A DNA stretch of 64,000 nucleotides, taken from Halalkalibacter oceani (GTDB taxonomy: Bacteria > Bacillota > Bacilli > Bacillales > Bacillaceae_D). Made by a program: the position numbers and the translations under genes. This document shows, piece after piece, positions 45,496 through 54,487 of this stretch (its first letter is position 1; each line of letters starts with the position of its first letter). Under the pieces are notes generated by a model. The model was not told the origin of the DNA. It made no database searches and saw only the letters and a list, made by a program, of their open reading frames with translations. Where the stretch lies: positions 1-64,000 of the forward strand of contig NZ_JAMBOS010000010.1 of NCBI RefSeq assembly GCF_023715705.1, written 5' to 3'.

Positions 45496-46771
45496 AATAA
45501 AAGCACGCCAGGTTTTTGACTCCCGCTCTGTCCCGACGGTCGAGGTTGATGTCCATTTAGCCGGGGGAGGCTGGGGACGGGGGACGGTTCCATCGGGCGC
45601 CTCAACTGGAAAATTTGAAGCATTGGAGCTGCGCGACGAAAATCCCGATTCCTTTCAGGGGAAGGGCGTCTATCAGGCGATCGGGCATGTCGAGTCGATC
45701 ATCGCCCCGGCACTGCTCGGTTTAGATGCGACCGACCAGGTGGCGATTGACCAACTTTTGTGCGAGCTGGATGGAACGGAAAATAAATCACGGCTTGGAG
45801 CGAACAGCATACTTGCTGTTTCGATGGCGGTCGCCTGGGCCGCGGCGCGGGGAAACAACGTCCCGTTGTACCGCTACTTAGGCGGGGCGAATGCGAAGCA
45901 GCTGCCGATGCCGATGATTCAGATTATCGGCGGCGGCGCCCATGCGAGAGCGACAACCGACCTCCAGGATTATCTCGTCATCCCGGTCGGCTCGACAAGC
46001 TTTTCACAAGGCTATGAAATGGTCGTCAATGTGTATCAAGCAACGAAAAAAGTCTTTCAAAGACACGGAAAGCCTCTCGCGACGGCCGATGAAGGCGGCT
46101 TTTGGCCGACGGGTTTCAGCACAAATGAGGAAGGCTTGCAGCTGTTGGTGGAAGGGATTGAAGAAGCGGGTTATCAGCCGGGTAAAGAAGTGGCGATTGC
46201 GCTCGATATCGCCTCGAGCGAGTTTTATCAGGAGGATGGCAGCTACCGCTTTGCTTTAGAGGACCGCTCCTTTACGCGTGATGAATTTATTGATTATCTG
46301 TGCGAATTAGCTGACCTCTATCCGATTCTGTCGATTGAGGACGGGATGGCAGAAACCGACTGGGAGGGCTCCCGTATGCTGACGGAAAGAGTCGGCAAGC
46401 GGCTGCAGCTGATCGGGGATGATTTGTTCACGACCTCAGTGTCCCGCATTCAACAAGGGGTCCGGCAGGGCGTCTATAATTCGGTGCTGATTAAAATGAA
46501 TCAAATCGGCACGATTACGGAAACATTGGATGCAATTGAGTCAACGAAAAGCGCCGGGTACCTGCCCGTTATTTCTGCCCGCTCCGGAGAGACGGAAGAT
46601 ACGACGATTGTTCATCTGGCGATCGCGACAAATGCCGGCCAGCTGAAGGTCGGATCGGTTGCACGTTCTGAACGAACGGTGAAATGGAATGAAGTGCTGC
46701 GGATTGAAGAGGAGCTTGGAGCCTCTGCCTGCTATGCCGGGCGGGATCTTTTTAACAGGATCTTAAGCTGA
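45473..46771 (+). CDS. Enolase paralogue with altered active site
   Basis: A 432-aa enolase-superfamily protein, full length and strongly similar to glycolytic enolase: PSGASTGKFEALELRD, H157 in GGAHAR, E207 in ADEGGF, IALDIASSEFY, SIEDGMAETDW, GDDLF, catalytic K341 in VLIKMNQIG. Differences: the usual SHRSGE reads SARSGE (Ala369 for His), QEF reads QDY (Asp166), and the NGG before the first His reads GGG. These residues contact substrate phosphate/carboxylate or metal in the family. True eno normally lies in the gapA-pgk-tpi-gpm-eno operon, not seen here. It probably processes a related phospho-acid, or is a slow second enolase. Ribosome binding site GAGGAGG inside the kinase gene. Confidence 0.9.
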   Translation: MNPFAITEIKARQVFDSRSVPTVEVDVHLAGGGWGRGTVPSGASTGKFEALELRDENPDSFQGKGVYQAIGHVESIIAPALLGLDATDQVAIDQLLCELDGTENKSRLGANSILAVSMAVAWAAARGNNVPLYRYLGGANAKQLPMPMIQIIGGGAHARATTDLQDYLVIPVGSTSFSQGYEMVVNVYQATKKVFQRHGKPLATADEGGFWPTGFSTNEEGLQLLVEGIEEAGYQPGKEVAIALDIASSEFYQEDGSYRFALEDRSFTRDEFIDYLCELADLYPILSIEDGMAETDWEGSRMLTERVGKRLQLIGDDLFTTSVSRIQQGVRQGVYNSVLIKMNQIGTITETLDAIESTKSAGYLPVISARSGETEDTTIVHLAIATNAGQLKVGSVARSERTVKWNEVLRIEEELGASACYAGRDLFNRILS

Positions 46772-46903
46772 CAGTTTGCGAGAATGGCAGAGGACCGTAT
46801 GAGCGTTTCGCTTTAGAGGACCTTCCTTTTGACAGAACGCTATGTTTTCGGCTCCATTATTGGTATACTTACTGGGAAAACGTCTGCAGAAGGAAGGTCA
46901 ACA

Positions 46904-48070
46904 ATGTCAGAGGAAACGATTACGAGAATATCTCAAGATGGCAAGGAATTTATTCTAGTTGGAACGGCTCACGTCTCGAAAAAAAGCGCGGAGCAGGTTA
47001 AGGAAGTAATTGAAGCAGAACGTCCGGACGCTGTTTGTGTCGAGCTCGACCAGCAACGGTTTGAAACGATCCAAAATGCGGACCGCTGGAAGGAAATGGA
47101 CATCTTTAAAATTATGAAGGCGAAGAAAACAACGTTTCTATTAATGAATCTTGTCATCTCTTCCTTTCAAAAACGGATCGCCAAGCAGTTCGGCATTCAG
47201 CCGGGCCAGGAAATGATCCAGGGGATCGAGTCGGCCAAAGAAGTAGGCGCTGAACTTGTACTGGCGGACCGCAATATTCAAATCACCTTTGCCCGCATTT
47301 GGCGCAACGTCGGCTTCTGGGGCAAGGCGAAGCTGTTAACGCAAATGATTGGCAGTATTTTTACGAATGAAACGATCTCGGAGGAAGAGCTGGAGCAAAT
47401 GAAATCCCAGGATATGCTGAACGCCACCCTCCAGGATTTTTCGACGTCCTTTCCGCGTTTAAAGGTCCCGCTCATTGACGAGCGAGATCAATATTTGGCC
47501 CAAAAGATCAAGGAAGCACCGGGTAAGAAGGTCGTTGCAGTGCTCGGCGCGGCCCATGTGCCGGGGATTACGGAGGAAATCAAAAAGGAGCAGGATTTAC
47601 AGGCATTAACGCAACTTCCTCCGAAATCAAAGCTGCCGAAAATCATTGGCTGGGCAATTCCGATTATGATTCTCGCGGTAATCGCCTACACGTTTTTTGC
47701 CAATCCGGCAGCCGGCCTTCAGCAAACGGTTAGCTGGATACTGTGGAACGGATCGTTTGCCGCCCTCGGAGCGGCGATCGCCTTTGGTCATCCGTTAACG
47801 ATTTTGACCGCATTTGTCGTCGCGCCGATCAGCTCATTGAACCCGTTAATTGCCGCAGGCTGGTTTGCCGGGTTTGTACAAGCTTATTTCCGCCGGCCGA
47901 ATGTCGGGGATCTGGAAAGCCTTGCCGATGATGTCGTTTCTGTCAAAGGCTTCTGGCAAAATAAAGTGACGCGGATTTTGCTGATTATCATTTTTACAAA
48001 CATCGGCAGTACGCTCGGAACAATCGTCGGCGGTACGGATGTGATTCGTGTCTTTCTTGAAAATTTGTAA
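46904..48070 (+). CDS. TraB/PrgY family membrane protein
   Basis: A 388-aa protein: N-terminal TraB/GumN-type domain with LVGTAHVSKKSAEQV, VCVELDQQRF and LGAAHVPGI (conserved GTAHVS and GxxH motifs typical of a putative metalloprotease), then about four transmembrane helices in the last 140 residues. Related to enterococcal PrgY, which lowers pheromone activity. ATG 46904 follows AAGGAAGG; the upstream part of the frame overlaps promoter-like DNA. Substrate peptide unknown here. Confidence 0.9.
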   Translation: MSEETITRISQDGKEFILVGTAHVSKKSAEQVKEVIEAERPDAVCVELDQQRFETIQNADRWKEMDIFKIMKAKKTTFLLMNLVISSFQKRIAKQFGIQPGQEMIQGIESAKEVGAELVLADRNIQITFARIWRNVGFWGKAKLLTQMIGSIFTNETISEEELEQMKSQDMLNATLQDFSTSFPRLKVPLIDERDQYLAQKIKEAPGKKVVAVLGAAHVPGITEEIKKEQDLQALTQLPPKSKLPKIIGWAIPIMILAVIAYTFFANPAAGLQQTVSWILWNGSFAALGAAIAFGHPLTILTAFVVAPISSLNPLIAAGWFAGFVQAYFRRPNVGDLESLADDVVSVKGFWQNKVTRILLIIIFTNIGSTLGTIVGGTDVIRVFLENL

Positions 48071-48073
48071 TGT

Positions 48074-48820
48074 CTATTGATTGACGCCGAGGACGGCGAC
48101 ATATTGATTGCCGAACGCCGGGATGAATGCTGTGCCGTCCCAGCTAAGCGGCGTTTGGACAAGACCGAGCCCATCGGCATTATACTGACCGATAATGCGC
48201 TGCCATGCATACAGCTCATAGACGCCGTCTCCATCGAAGTCAATCGGATAGAGCTGGTTCAACCCGGAAACAGACCCCTCCAGAGGGGTCTTTAATGTGC
48301 CGTCTGGATGATAAAGATTTGCCAGGTAGTCATGATCACGGTTGCTGATGTCAATGACGAAGGAAAGATGCAGCGTCTTATTGATCACCTCGATCCGGTA
48401 GTCATTTTTGTAGATCACCTCATAGTCATATAATCGGTCAAAAGCTTCATAGTCAAATAAACGCACAGGCTCATTCTCGTAAAAAGAATAGAGATAATAA
48501 TAGCCGTAGCCGCCACTCCCGCCTGAATCCATGCTGATCAAAATATCATCGACATTCGCCCGTGAAAACGGAGCAAGGAACAGGCGCGGCTGGTAACCTT
48601 GATCGGTCGAGAGGGCAACGCTGTGAAATTGATTCGTCTTTCCGTCCTGAATCACGAGCGTGACAGACGTACTGTATGGACTGTCGCCGGACCGCTGTCC
48701 GATTAAATAAACATAGTCGACGATAAAGTCTCCATTGACATCCCCTTCCGCATACGAAAAAACAAACGACTCGCGCTGTTCGTTAGAGTGGCTAGAAAAT
48801 ACCGGGAAATTGCTCTTCAT
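48074..48820 (-). CDS. VCBS/FG-GAP repeat-like protein
   Basis: A 248-aa protein with Asp-rich, Ca-binding-like loops: EGDVNGDFIVDYV near the start and YPIDFDGDGVYELYAW near the end, the pattern of VCBS/FG-GAP blades. No signal peptide is visible. Similar proteins occur in Bacillus (for example YncM-like), some spore-associated. Its stop lies only 3 bp from the convergent traB-like stop, and there is no terminator between them. Confidence 0.8.
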   Translation of the reverse strand: MKSNFPVFSSHSNEQRESFVFSYAEGDVNGDFIVDYVYLIGQRSGDSPYSTSVTLVIQDGKTNQFHSVALSTDQGYQPRLFLAPFSRANVDDILISMDSGGSGGYGYYYLYSFYENEPVRLFDYEAFDRLYDYEVIYKNDYRIEVINKTLHLSFVIDISNRDHDYLANLYHPDGTLKTPLEGSVSGLNQLYPIDFDGDGVYELYAWQRIIGQYNADGLGLVQTPLSWDGTAFIPAFGNQYVAVLGVNQ

Positions 48821-48888
48821 GCTTCCATCTCTCCTTACGTATCTTTCCGCTATTCTATGCGTCTGACCAGGAAGAGGGTCTCTTTTTC

Positions 48889-48928
48889 AAAAAAAAGAGA
48901 GCTGCCATTTGGCTGTGCCGGCAACTCC
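48889..48928 (-). terminator. Minus-strand terminator of the DUF2188 gene
   Basis: On the minus strand GAGTTGCC pairs with GGCAGCTC, followed by TCTTTTTTTT. Confidence 0.8.
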
Positions 48929-48935
48929 CATACAT

Positions 48936-49133
48936 CTAAAATTGTCTTTCTTCAATGATTTGATGCTGCTGATCAAGAATCAGCACCCGGCTCGGCTGAT
49001 TTTCACGAGCCAGCTCCTCCGCTGCCTGTATCGCCTCATCCTTAGAGGTGAAGCTGTCTTCAGGAGCGACATCCTCCAGCTTGACGAGCCAGCGCGATGC
49101 ATCGGCATTTGGAGCTACGCTAAATTGCTTCAT
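48936..49133 (-). CDS. DUF2188-like small protein
   Basis: A 65-aa protein: FSVAPNADASRWLVKLE, then TSKDEAIQAAEELARENQPSRVLILDQ, the pattern of DUF2188 (Asp-Gly-x-Trp-x-Val-Lys then an Ala-rich helix and a beta strand). ATG 49133 has AAGGAGG upstream; longer in-frame starts lack it. Function unknown. Confidence 0.82.
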   Translation of the reverse strand: MKQFSVAPNADASRWLVKLEDVAPEDSFTSKDEAIQAAEELARENQPSRVLILDQQHQIIEERQF

Positions 49134-49203
49134 CAGATCGCCTCCTTTTTGCTCCGTTTCTGTCATCTTTTCCCGGCTGGGCCCATTCATAAACGTAGCC
49201 GCA

Positions 49204-49641
49204 TTATTCGACGATCAGATAGGCGATCATTGGTCCGTTATTTTCGATATTGCTGTGAGCGGTGCAAATAAGCCGGTAGACCCCAGGCTCTGAAAAATGT
49301 AAATCAATTAGCGTTTCTTCTCCTTTTTTGACCGTTCCTTTTATGTCGGTCCCTTCAACATAAAAAGGATGCTCCATGCCATTCACCCCGAAAATGCGCA
49401 AGGTGATTTCCTTGTCTTTTGGAATATACAATGTACCAGGGTCCCAGCGGTACGCTTCGATTTCATGGCCGTCCTCTGTCGTTGACTTACTTTCACTTGT
49501 CACCATATGAAGTTCAAAGATCTCACCAGCCCGTCCCGCGGTTTCAACAGAAGAGCGGTCCTGGAGCACGTACCATAACACACTTGAGACGACGACCGCG
49601 AGCGCGAGCAGCAGCCAGCCTTTGCGTAAACGAATAACCAT
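49204..49641 (-). CDS. Membrane-anchored cupredoxin
   Basis: A 145-aa protein with an N-terminal helix (WLLLALAVVVSSVLWYVL) and an outside cupredoxin domain. The blue-copper ligands are in order: His in MEHPFYV, Cys and His in LICTAHSN, Met in NNGPM. It resembles nitrosocyanin/CuA-like cupredoxin_1 proteins, and may carry electrons or copper. The ATG at 49641 is seven bases after AAAGGGG; the earlier ATG is too near. Confidence 0.87.
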   Translation of the reverse strand: MVIRLRKGWLLLALAVVVSSVLWYVLQDRSSVETAGRAGEIFELHMVTSESKSTTEDGHEIEAYRWDPGTLYIPKDKEITLRIFGVNGMEHPFYVEGTDIKGTVKKGEETLIDLHFSEPGVYRLICTAHSNIENNGPMIAYLIVE

Positions 49642-49881
49642 CTTCATTCCCCTTTCTTAAACAAGCCCTGCTTTATACATATGCAAGGAATGAAGGGAAA
49701 CTTGTCTATTTTTTTTTGCCGATTTCCAAAGCGGATGGTTTTGCACGAGTCCAGAACGGACAGCACTGGTGTCAACCATCTATGAGAGCCTTGCAATCTC
49801 GTTTTTTTCTAGCAAGTAATGTATAATAGACGAGAAATGAATAATCGTCTATTTACTTGAAGTGAAAGTGAGTGTTAAGCC

Positions 49882-50598
49882 ATGGGCCGTAAATGGAATA
49901 ATATTAAAGAAAAGAAGGCATCAAAGGATGCGAATACGAGCCGGATTTATGCGAAGTTCGGCCGTGAAATTTATGTCGCCGCCAAGCAGGGCGAGCCGGA
50001 TCCGGAGTCGAACCAGGCGTTAAAGGTCGTGCTGGAGCGCGCCAAAACGTATAATGTGCCAAAGGCGATCATTGAACGGGCGCTGGAAAAGGCAAAAGGC
50101 GGGGCAGAGGAGAACTACGATGAGCTGCGCTATGAAGGCTTCGGCCCGAACGGCTCGATGGTGATCGTCGATGCGCTGACGAATAATGTCAACCGAACGG
50201 CGGCAGAGGTTCGCGCGGCATTTAGTAAAAACGGTGGCAATATGGGCGTGAGCGGCTCCGTCAGCTATATGTTCGATGCGACTGCCGTATTCGGCATTGA
50301 AGGCAAGACGGAGGAAGAGATGCTGGAATTGCTGATGGAAGCTGATGTCGATGTTCGCGATCTATTTGCGGAAGACGATTCCGTGATTATTTATGCAGAT
50401 CCTGCTCAGTTCCATGCCGTGCAGTTTGCCTGCAAGCAGGCCGGCATCACTGATTTTACAGTTGCAGAATTGACGATGCTTGCGCAAAATGATGTGACGC
50501 TCGACGCTGACGCGCAGTCACAATTTGAAAAAATGATCGATGTTCTTGAGGATTTGGAGGACGTGAAGCAGGTTTACCATAATGTTGATCTCGCTTAG
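49882..50598 (+). CDS. YebC/PmpR family protein, YeeI type (YebC2)
   Basis: A 238-aa protein of the YebC family. The start [20 protein letters not shown] matches B. subtilis YeeI rather than YrbC (which begins MAGHSKW). Landmarks [19 protein letters not shown] and [11 protein letters not shown] are family-wide. YebC proteins were long called transcription regulators; recent work points to a translation role at difficult proline stretches for this subtype, which I recall but cannot check here. Single gene with terminator. Confidence 0.93.
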   Translation: MGRKWNNIKEKKASKDANTSRIYAKFGREIYVAAKQGEPDPESNQALKVVLERAKTYNVPKAIIERALEKAKGGAEENYDELRYEGFGPNGSMVIVDALTNNVNRTAAEVRAAFSKNGGNMGVSGSVSYMFDATAVFGIEGKTEEEMLELLMEADVDVRDLFAEDDSVIIYADPAQFHAVQFACKQAGITDFTVAELTMLAQNDVTLDADAQSQFEKMIDVLEDLEDVKQVYHNVDLA

Positions 50599-50610
50599 CG
50601 AGTCAACGTG

Positions 50611-50645
50611 GCAGTATAGTCTTTAGCAGGCTGTACTGCTTTTTT
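50611..50645 (+). terminator. Intrinsic terminator after the yebC-type gene
   Basis: GCAGTATAGTC pairs with GGCTGTACTGC (two G-U pairs) and runs into TTTTTT. Confidence 0.85.
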
Positions 50646-50799
50646 GCTATGGTTGAAAAACAGGGGGAATTCGCATCACGCCGGACCTGCCTGAGAAAAA
50701 TAGGTAATGAGCACAGTGAGAAAAAACAGGGTGTTTGACCAGCCTGATAATTTGGTATGGTTATAGAAGAGGATAACGGTCAAAAGGAAGGACGAAGAG

Positions 50800-52458
50800 A
50801 TGTTAAGACGAAAAATGCGCCATTTGTCAAGATATCAGGAAATAGCCACGGCCTTGTTTCATTACGGCTTCGGCCATATTGTCCGTGATTTGGGCTTGAT
50901 GGACCAGGTGAGGAGAAAGTCTGGCAGAAAACCGGAGAGCGATGCCACGATGGCCAAACGAATCCGCCTTTTGCTGGAAGAGCTGGGGCCGACTTTTGTT
51001 AAGCTCGGGCAGGTGGCGAGCACGCGCTCTGACTTATTTCCGCAGACGATTATTACAGAGCTGGAAACGCTCCAGGATCATGTGCCAAGCTTTCCGTTTG
51101 ACGAGGTGAAAGGAATTATTGAGGCAGAGCTGCAGGCGTCACTTTCGACTTGCTTCGCCTCGTTCGATGAGCAGCCGCTTGCCGCGGCGTCGATTGGACA
51201 GGTTCATCGAGCAACGCTGATAAGTGGAGAGGATGTCGTCGTCAAAGTGCGCCGGCCGATGATTGAACGGCTGATCGAAACCGACCTTGAAATTATCGCC
51301 GATCTGCTCGTGATGGCTGAGGATCGTCTCAACTGGGTTGCGCAGTTTCAGCTTGTCGAGCTGTTTAACGAATTTGCGAAGGTGCTGCGCCAGGAGCTTA
51401 ATTTCGTGATTGAGGCCGATAATACAGAGCGGATTCGCAAGCAGAGTATGGAAAGCGGCTATATTTCAGCACCGAGGATTTACAATGATTATTCAACGAA
51501 AAAAGTGCTGACCCAGTCGTTTATTGATGGAGTGAAGGTGACAGAGGCGACGCAAGCAGCCGGCTATCAGCCTGAACGGATAGCCGAGCAATTTGCCAAA
51601 GGAATGTTTGAGCAAATGTTTGTTCACGGGTTCTTTCATGGTGACCCTCATCCCGGGAACGTATTTGTCACGAAAGCGAATAAGGTTGTCTTACTTGACT
51701 TTGGCATGGTTGGCCGGCTTTCGCGCCGGATGCGCCAGGAGCTGGCGCTGCTGTTGATCGGTCTTTACAAGCGCGATACAAACAAAGTACACCGAGCCCT
51801 GATCGGAATGGAAATTTTACGGGAGGACAGTGACCAGGAGCTGATTTGGGACGACCTCGAGCAGCTGCGGATCAAATACGCGACGATGGAAATAAGCGAG
51901 ATCAGCCTGGCTAACGCCTTACAGGAAATCTTTGATATTGCCCACAAGCACCGCTGTCTCGTGCCGTCCTCATTAACGGTGCTGCTGAAATCAATCCTTT
52001 CGATTGAGCGGATGCTGGCAACGTTGGCGCCGCAGCTCCGCATTATTGATATTATCGAGCCATTCGGCCACGAGCTGGTCAGAGAGCGCTATGATCCGAT
52101 CCGCGCCGCAAAGCAGATGCAGGAAGAGACAATTGATTTGCTGCGAACTTTGCGCTACTTGCCGAAGGAGCTACAGCATGTGATCCGTGCCGCACGGCGC
52201 AATGAACTGGAAATGAAAATGTCGATTTCCGAGCTTGATCAGCTGAATCATAAAATTGACCAAACTACGAATAAGCTCTCGTTTTCGATTGTGCTTTTAT
52301 CGTTCAGCATCATAATGGCGGCGGTGATTATTGGTGGTTCACTTACGGCGGAGCAGACGATTCTGTCACGCCTGCCTTCGCTTGAGATCGGACTCGGCAT
52401 CGCCTCGTTTCTCTTTCTCTGGATTATGTGGGCGATCATCCGCTCAGGGAGGTTTTGA
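50800..52458 (+). CDS. UbiB/AarF/ABC1 family atypical kinase
   Basis: A 552-aa protein. Family motifs: KxGQ as FVKLGQVASTRSDLFP, AAASIGQVHRA (Ala-rich loop), HGDPHPGN and LLDFGMVGRLS, then two C-terminal transmembrane helices (SFSIVLLSFSIIMAAVIIGG and IASFLFLWIMWAII). Members support isoprenoid quinone or lipid handling through ATPase/kinase-like activity; Bacillus makes menaquinone, so an ubiquinone role does not apply. ATG 50800 follows AAGGAAGG. Confidence 0.93.
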   Translation: MLRRKMRHLSRYQEIATALFHYGFGHIVRDLGLMDQVRRKSGRKPESDATMAKRIRLLLEELGPTFVKLGQVASTRSDLFPQTIITELETLQDHVPSFPFDEVKGIIEAELQASLSTCFASFDEQPLAAASIGQVHRATLISGEDVVVKVRRPMIERLIETDLEIIADLLVMAEDRLNWVAQFQLVELFNEFAKVLRQELNFVIEADNTERIRKQSMESGYISAPRIYNDYSTKKVLTQSFIDGVKVTEATQAAGYQPERIAEQFAKGMFEQMFVHGFFHGDPHPGNVFVTKANKVVLLDFGMVGRLSRRMRQELALLLIGLYKRDTNKVHRALIGMEILREDSDQELIWDDLEQLRIKYATMEISEISLANALQEIFDIAHKHRCLVPSSLTVLLKSILSIERMLATLAPQLRIIDIIEPFGHELVRERYDPIRAAKQMQEETIDLLRTLRYLPKELQHVIRAARRNELEMKMSISELDQLNHKIDQTTNKLSFSIVLLSFSIIMAAVIIGGSLTAEQTILSRLPSLEIGLGIASFLFLWIMWAIIRSGRF

Positions 52459-52517
52459 TCACGGAGAAGAAACGTTAACCGACGAACGGGCGTCTCATCA
52501 TATAAGGGGGAATTACG

Positions 52518-53189
52518 ATGAAAAAGGTTATGATTCTGCTTTTATTGGTGCTAGGTGGCTGCTCGTCTCACGTGCAAAAGCCGGAAGCCTGCCCGGATGA
52601 AATCAATGAGTGGGCCGATCTGTTGATGTATCATGACATCGAATATATCGGATTGGGAAAAGGCGGTGGTAAGCGTCAGAAAGGAGAAAAACTAGGCGAA
52701 GTCACCTTTCAACTTGCTGACCAGGCCTGCGCCAACCATCAAATCAAAAATGGCGATGCTGCTTTTCTGCCGGAAGGAACTGAGATTTTTGAAAGCGTCG
52801 ACTACCGGCCTGATTTCCGGCTGATCGCCGGGGGACGTCTTTTTCAAGTACATAGAAATGAAGCGGCCGAGACAATAAAGGAGCTGTACGACATCGAAGG
52901 AAAAGTGACGAAGCTTAGTCGGGAAAGCGGCAACGATGGCAGCCATATGTACGATTACAGTGATGAAGATACAAAAGCGTTCATCGAGGATTTTCTTTCT
53001 TTGGCCTATGTCGGCTTTGATGGCATCTATGCTGACATTAAATTTCGCAATCCGGTTTTCTTGCGGATTCACCTTGAGGATGGCTCTTCTTTTCGTCTTT
53101 CCTACTGGCTTGACGCCAATGCGATCAACCCGGGAGCGTATGCGACAGATAGAATGAAATCGATTATTGCAGAAGGAGGCCGTGGATAG
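52518..53189 (+). CDS. Hypothetical lipoprotein, 223 aa
   Basis: Signal peptide MKKVMILLLLVLGGCSS with lipobox VLGGC, then a soluble domain containing GEVTFQLADQACANHQIKNGDA and a later FIEDFLSLAYVGFDGI. Ribosome binding site AAGGGGGA. No recognised family; the layout resembles Bacillus lipoproteins with a DUF3298-like or similar fold, but this is a guess. 60 bp downstream of the UbiB-like gene. Confidence 0.82.
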   Translation: MKKVMILLLLVLGGCSSHVQKPEACPDEINEWADLLMYHDIEYIGLGKGGGKRQKGEKLGEVTFQLADQACANHQIKNGDAAFLPEGTEIFESVDYRPDFRLIAGGRLFQVHRNEAAETIKELYDIEGKVTKLSRESGNDGSHMYDYSDEDTKAFIEDFLSLAYVGFDGIYADIKFRNPVFLRIHLEDGSSFRLSYWLDANAINPGAYATDRMKSIIAEGGRG

Positions 53190-53275
53190 CCCGGCAATTG
53201 AGCGCGCCGCAGTCAGATTATGGTATGATAGAGTTGAGCTACTAGATACTAGACTAGAGAAGGAAGGCGAAATGA

Positions 53276-54223
53276 TTGCAGGCCGTATTCAACAAACTGA
53301 AGCAGTCCCCCTATCTGCTGCTTGTGCTGGCTACTTTTTTTTGGGGAACGAATTTTGCATTTAGCCGGATGGTGGTGGAGGAAATCCCGCCGGTTCAGCT
53401 TTCTGTAATGAGGTGGACGATTGTCAGCCTTGTATTTTTACCATTCGTTATCAACGAGGTAAAGGCGAATAAAGCGGTCCTCAGGGCTAATTGGAAGGTT
53501 CTCATTCTGCTGGCGATTACCGGCGTCGGCGGCTTTAATACGCTTTTATATATTGCGATACAGTATACGACATCGATCAATGCATCGCTCGTGAATTCGC
53601 TCTCTCCGCTGCTAATTGTCGTATTATCGGTGATGTTTTTAAAAGAGAAAATTGTCCCTTGGCAGCTTGTCGGGATTGTCGTTTCGCTTGCCGGCGTATT
53701 TGTCGTGGTGACAGGCGGCAGTGTGGAAGCGATTCTCGCGCTGCGGATTAACCCAGGCGATTTGATCGTCGTCGTCGCGGTCATCTGCTGGTCGATTTAT
53801 TCGGTGCTGATGAAGCGATTTGGCGTCGACCTGCCAAAAAAAGCGACTTTTTTAATCACGATCTATATCGCGATTCTTAGTCTGATTCCGTTCGCACTGT
53901 TTGAGCGAACGTACCAGCCGCTCGAACTGACGTCGTTATCGCCTTCACTTCTGCTGATGGTCGTCTATCTTGCCCTGTTTCCGGGGTTCATCTCTTTTAT
54001 TTGCTGGAATGAGGGTGTGATGCAGGTCGGACCGGGCAAGGCGTCCAACTACTTGCATATGATCGTCCTGTTCACGACCTTGCTTGCTGTGCTGTTTACC
54101 GGGGAAATTCTGACGAAAGCACAGCTGATCGGTGGAATTTTAATTTTAACCGGGGTCATTCTGGCCTCCAATCCGCAGTTTCTCTCGGGAAATGGGAAGG
54201 CGGACAAAAGAGCGGTATCCTAG
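53276..54223 (+). CDS. EamA/DMT superfamily transporter
   Basis: A 315-aa protein with ten transmembrane helices in two EamA repeats (start YLLLVLATFFWGTNFAFSR; second half LIVVVAVICWSIYSVLMKR). TTG 53276 is chosen because AGGAAGG is eight bases upstream and the overlapping ATG is in another frame. Such transporters export amino acids, nucleosides or other metabolites; substrate unknown. After its TAG the same frame stays open for 52 more codons. Confidence 0.92.
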   Translation: MQAVFNKLKQSPYLLLVLATFFWGTNFAFSRMVVEEIPPVQLSVMRWTIVSLVFLPFVINEVKANKAVLRANWKVLILLAITGVGGFNTLLYIAIQYTTSINASLVNSLSPLLIVVLSVMFLKEKIVPWQLVGIVVSLAGVFVVVTGGSVEAILALRINPGDLIVVVAVICWSIYSVLMKRFGVDLPKKATFLITIYIAILSLIPFALFERTYQPLELTSLSPSLLLMVVYLALFPGFISFICWNEGVMQVGPGKASNYLHMIVLFTTLLAVLFTGEILTKAQLIGGILILTGVILASNPQFLSGNGKADKRAVS

Positions 54224-54359
54224 AAGCTAAACATCCTAACATTAGTAGAAGAGCAGGAAGGTCAACCAGCCCCCTGGATCACGGAAAATCCGTTTCTGAA
54301 ACAGAGCGTCTGGTGGATATACACTTACCTAGGTAACATACTTTCCCCTTCACAAGAAA

Positions 54360-54401
54360 GGGGCTGGGCAAAAGGTGAATAAATCCTTTTGTCCCAGCCC
54401 C
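54360..54401. repeat. Palindromic intergenic repeat, copy 2
   Basis: GGGGCTGGGCAAAAGG faces CCTTTTGTCCCAGCCCC (54385-54401). Read on the minus strand its first 17 nt are identical to the start of the hairpin at 28425. It sits between the convergent EamA and mtnD genes and could also act as a terminator. Confidence 0.75.
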
Positions 54402-54424
54402 CTAAAGGATAATGGTTTCAGCTA

Positions 54425-54459
54425 GAATCGAAGAAAGGAAGCGCCTCTGCGCGTCCTTT
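54425..54459 (-). terminator. Minus-strand terminator of the mtnWXBD operon
   Basis: On the minus strand AAAGGACGCGC pairs with GCGCTTCCTTT over AGAG, followed by CTTCG; the T-run is short, so it is moderate. Confidence 0.6.
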
Positions 54460-54487
54460 CCAAGAAAAGACGGCCGTGACGTTCTTT

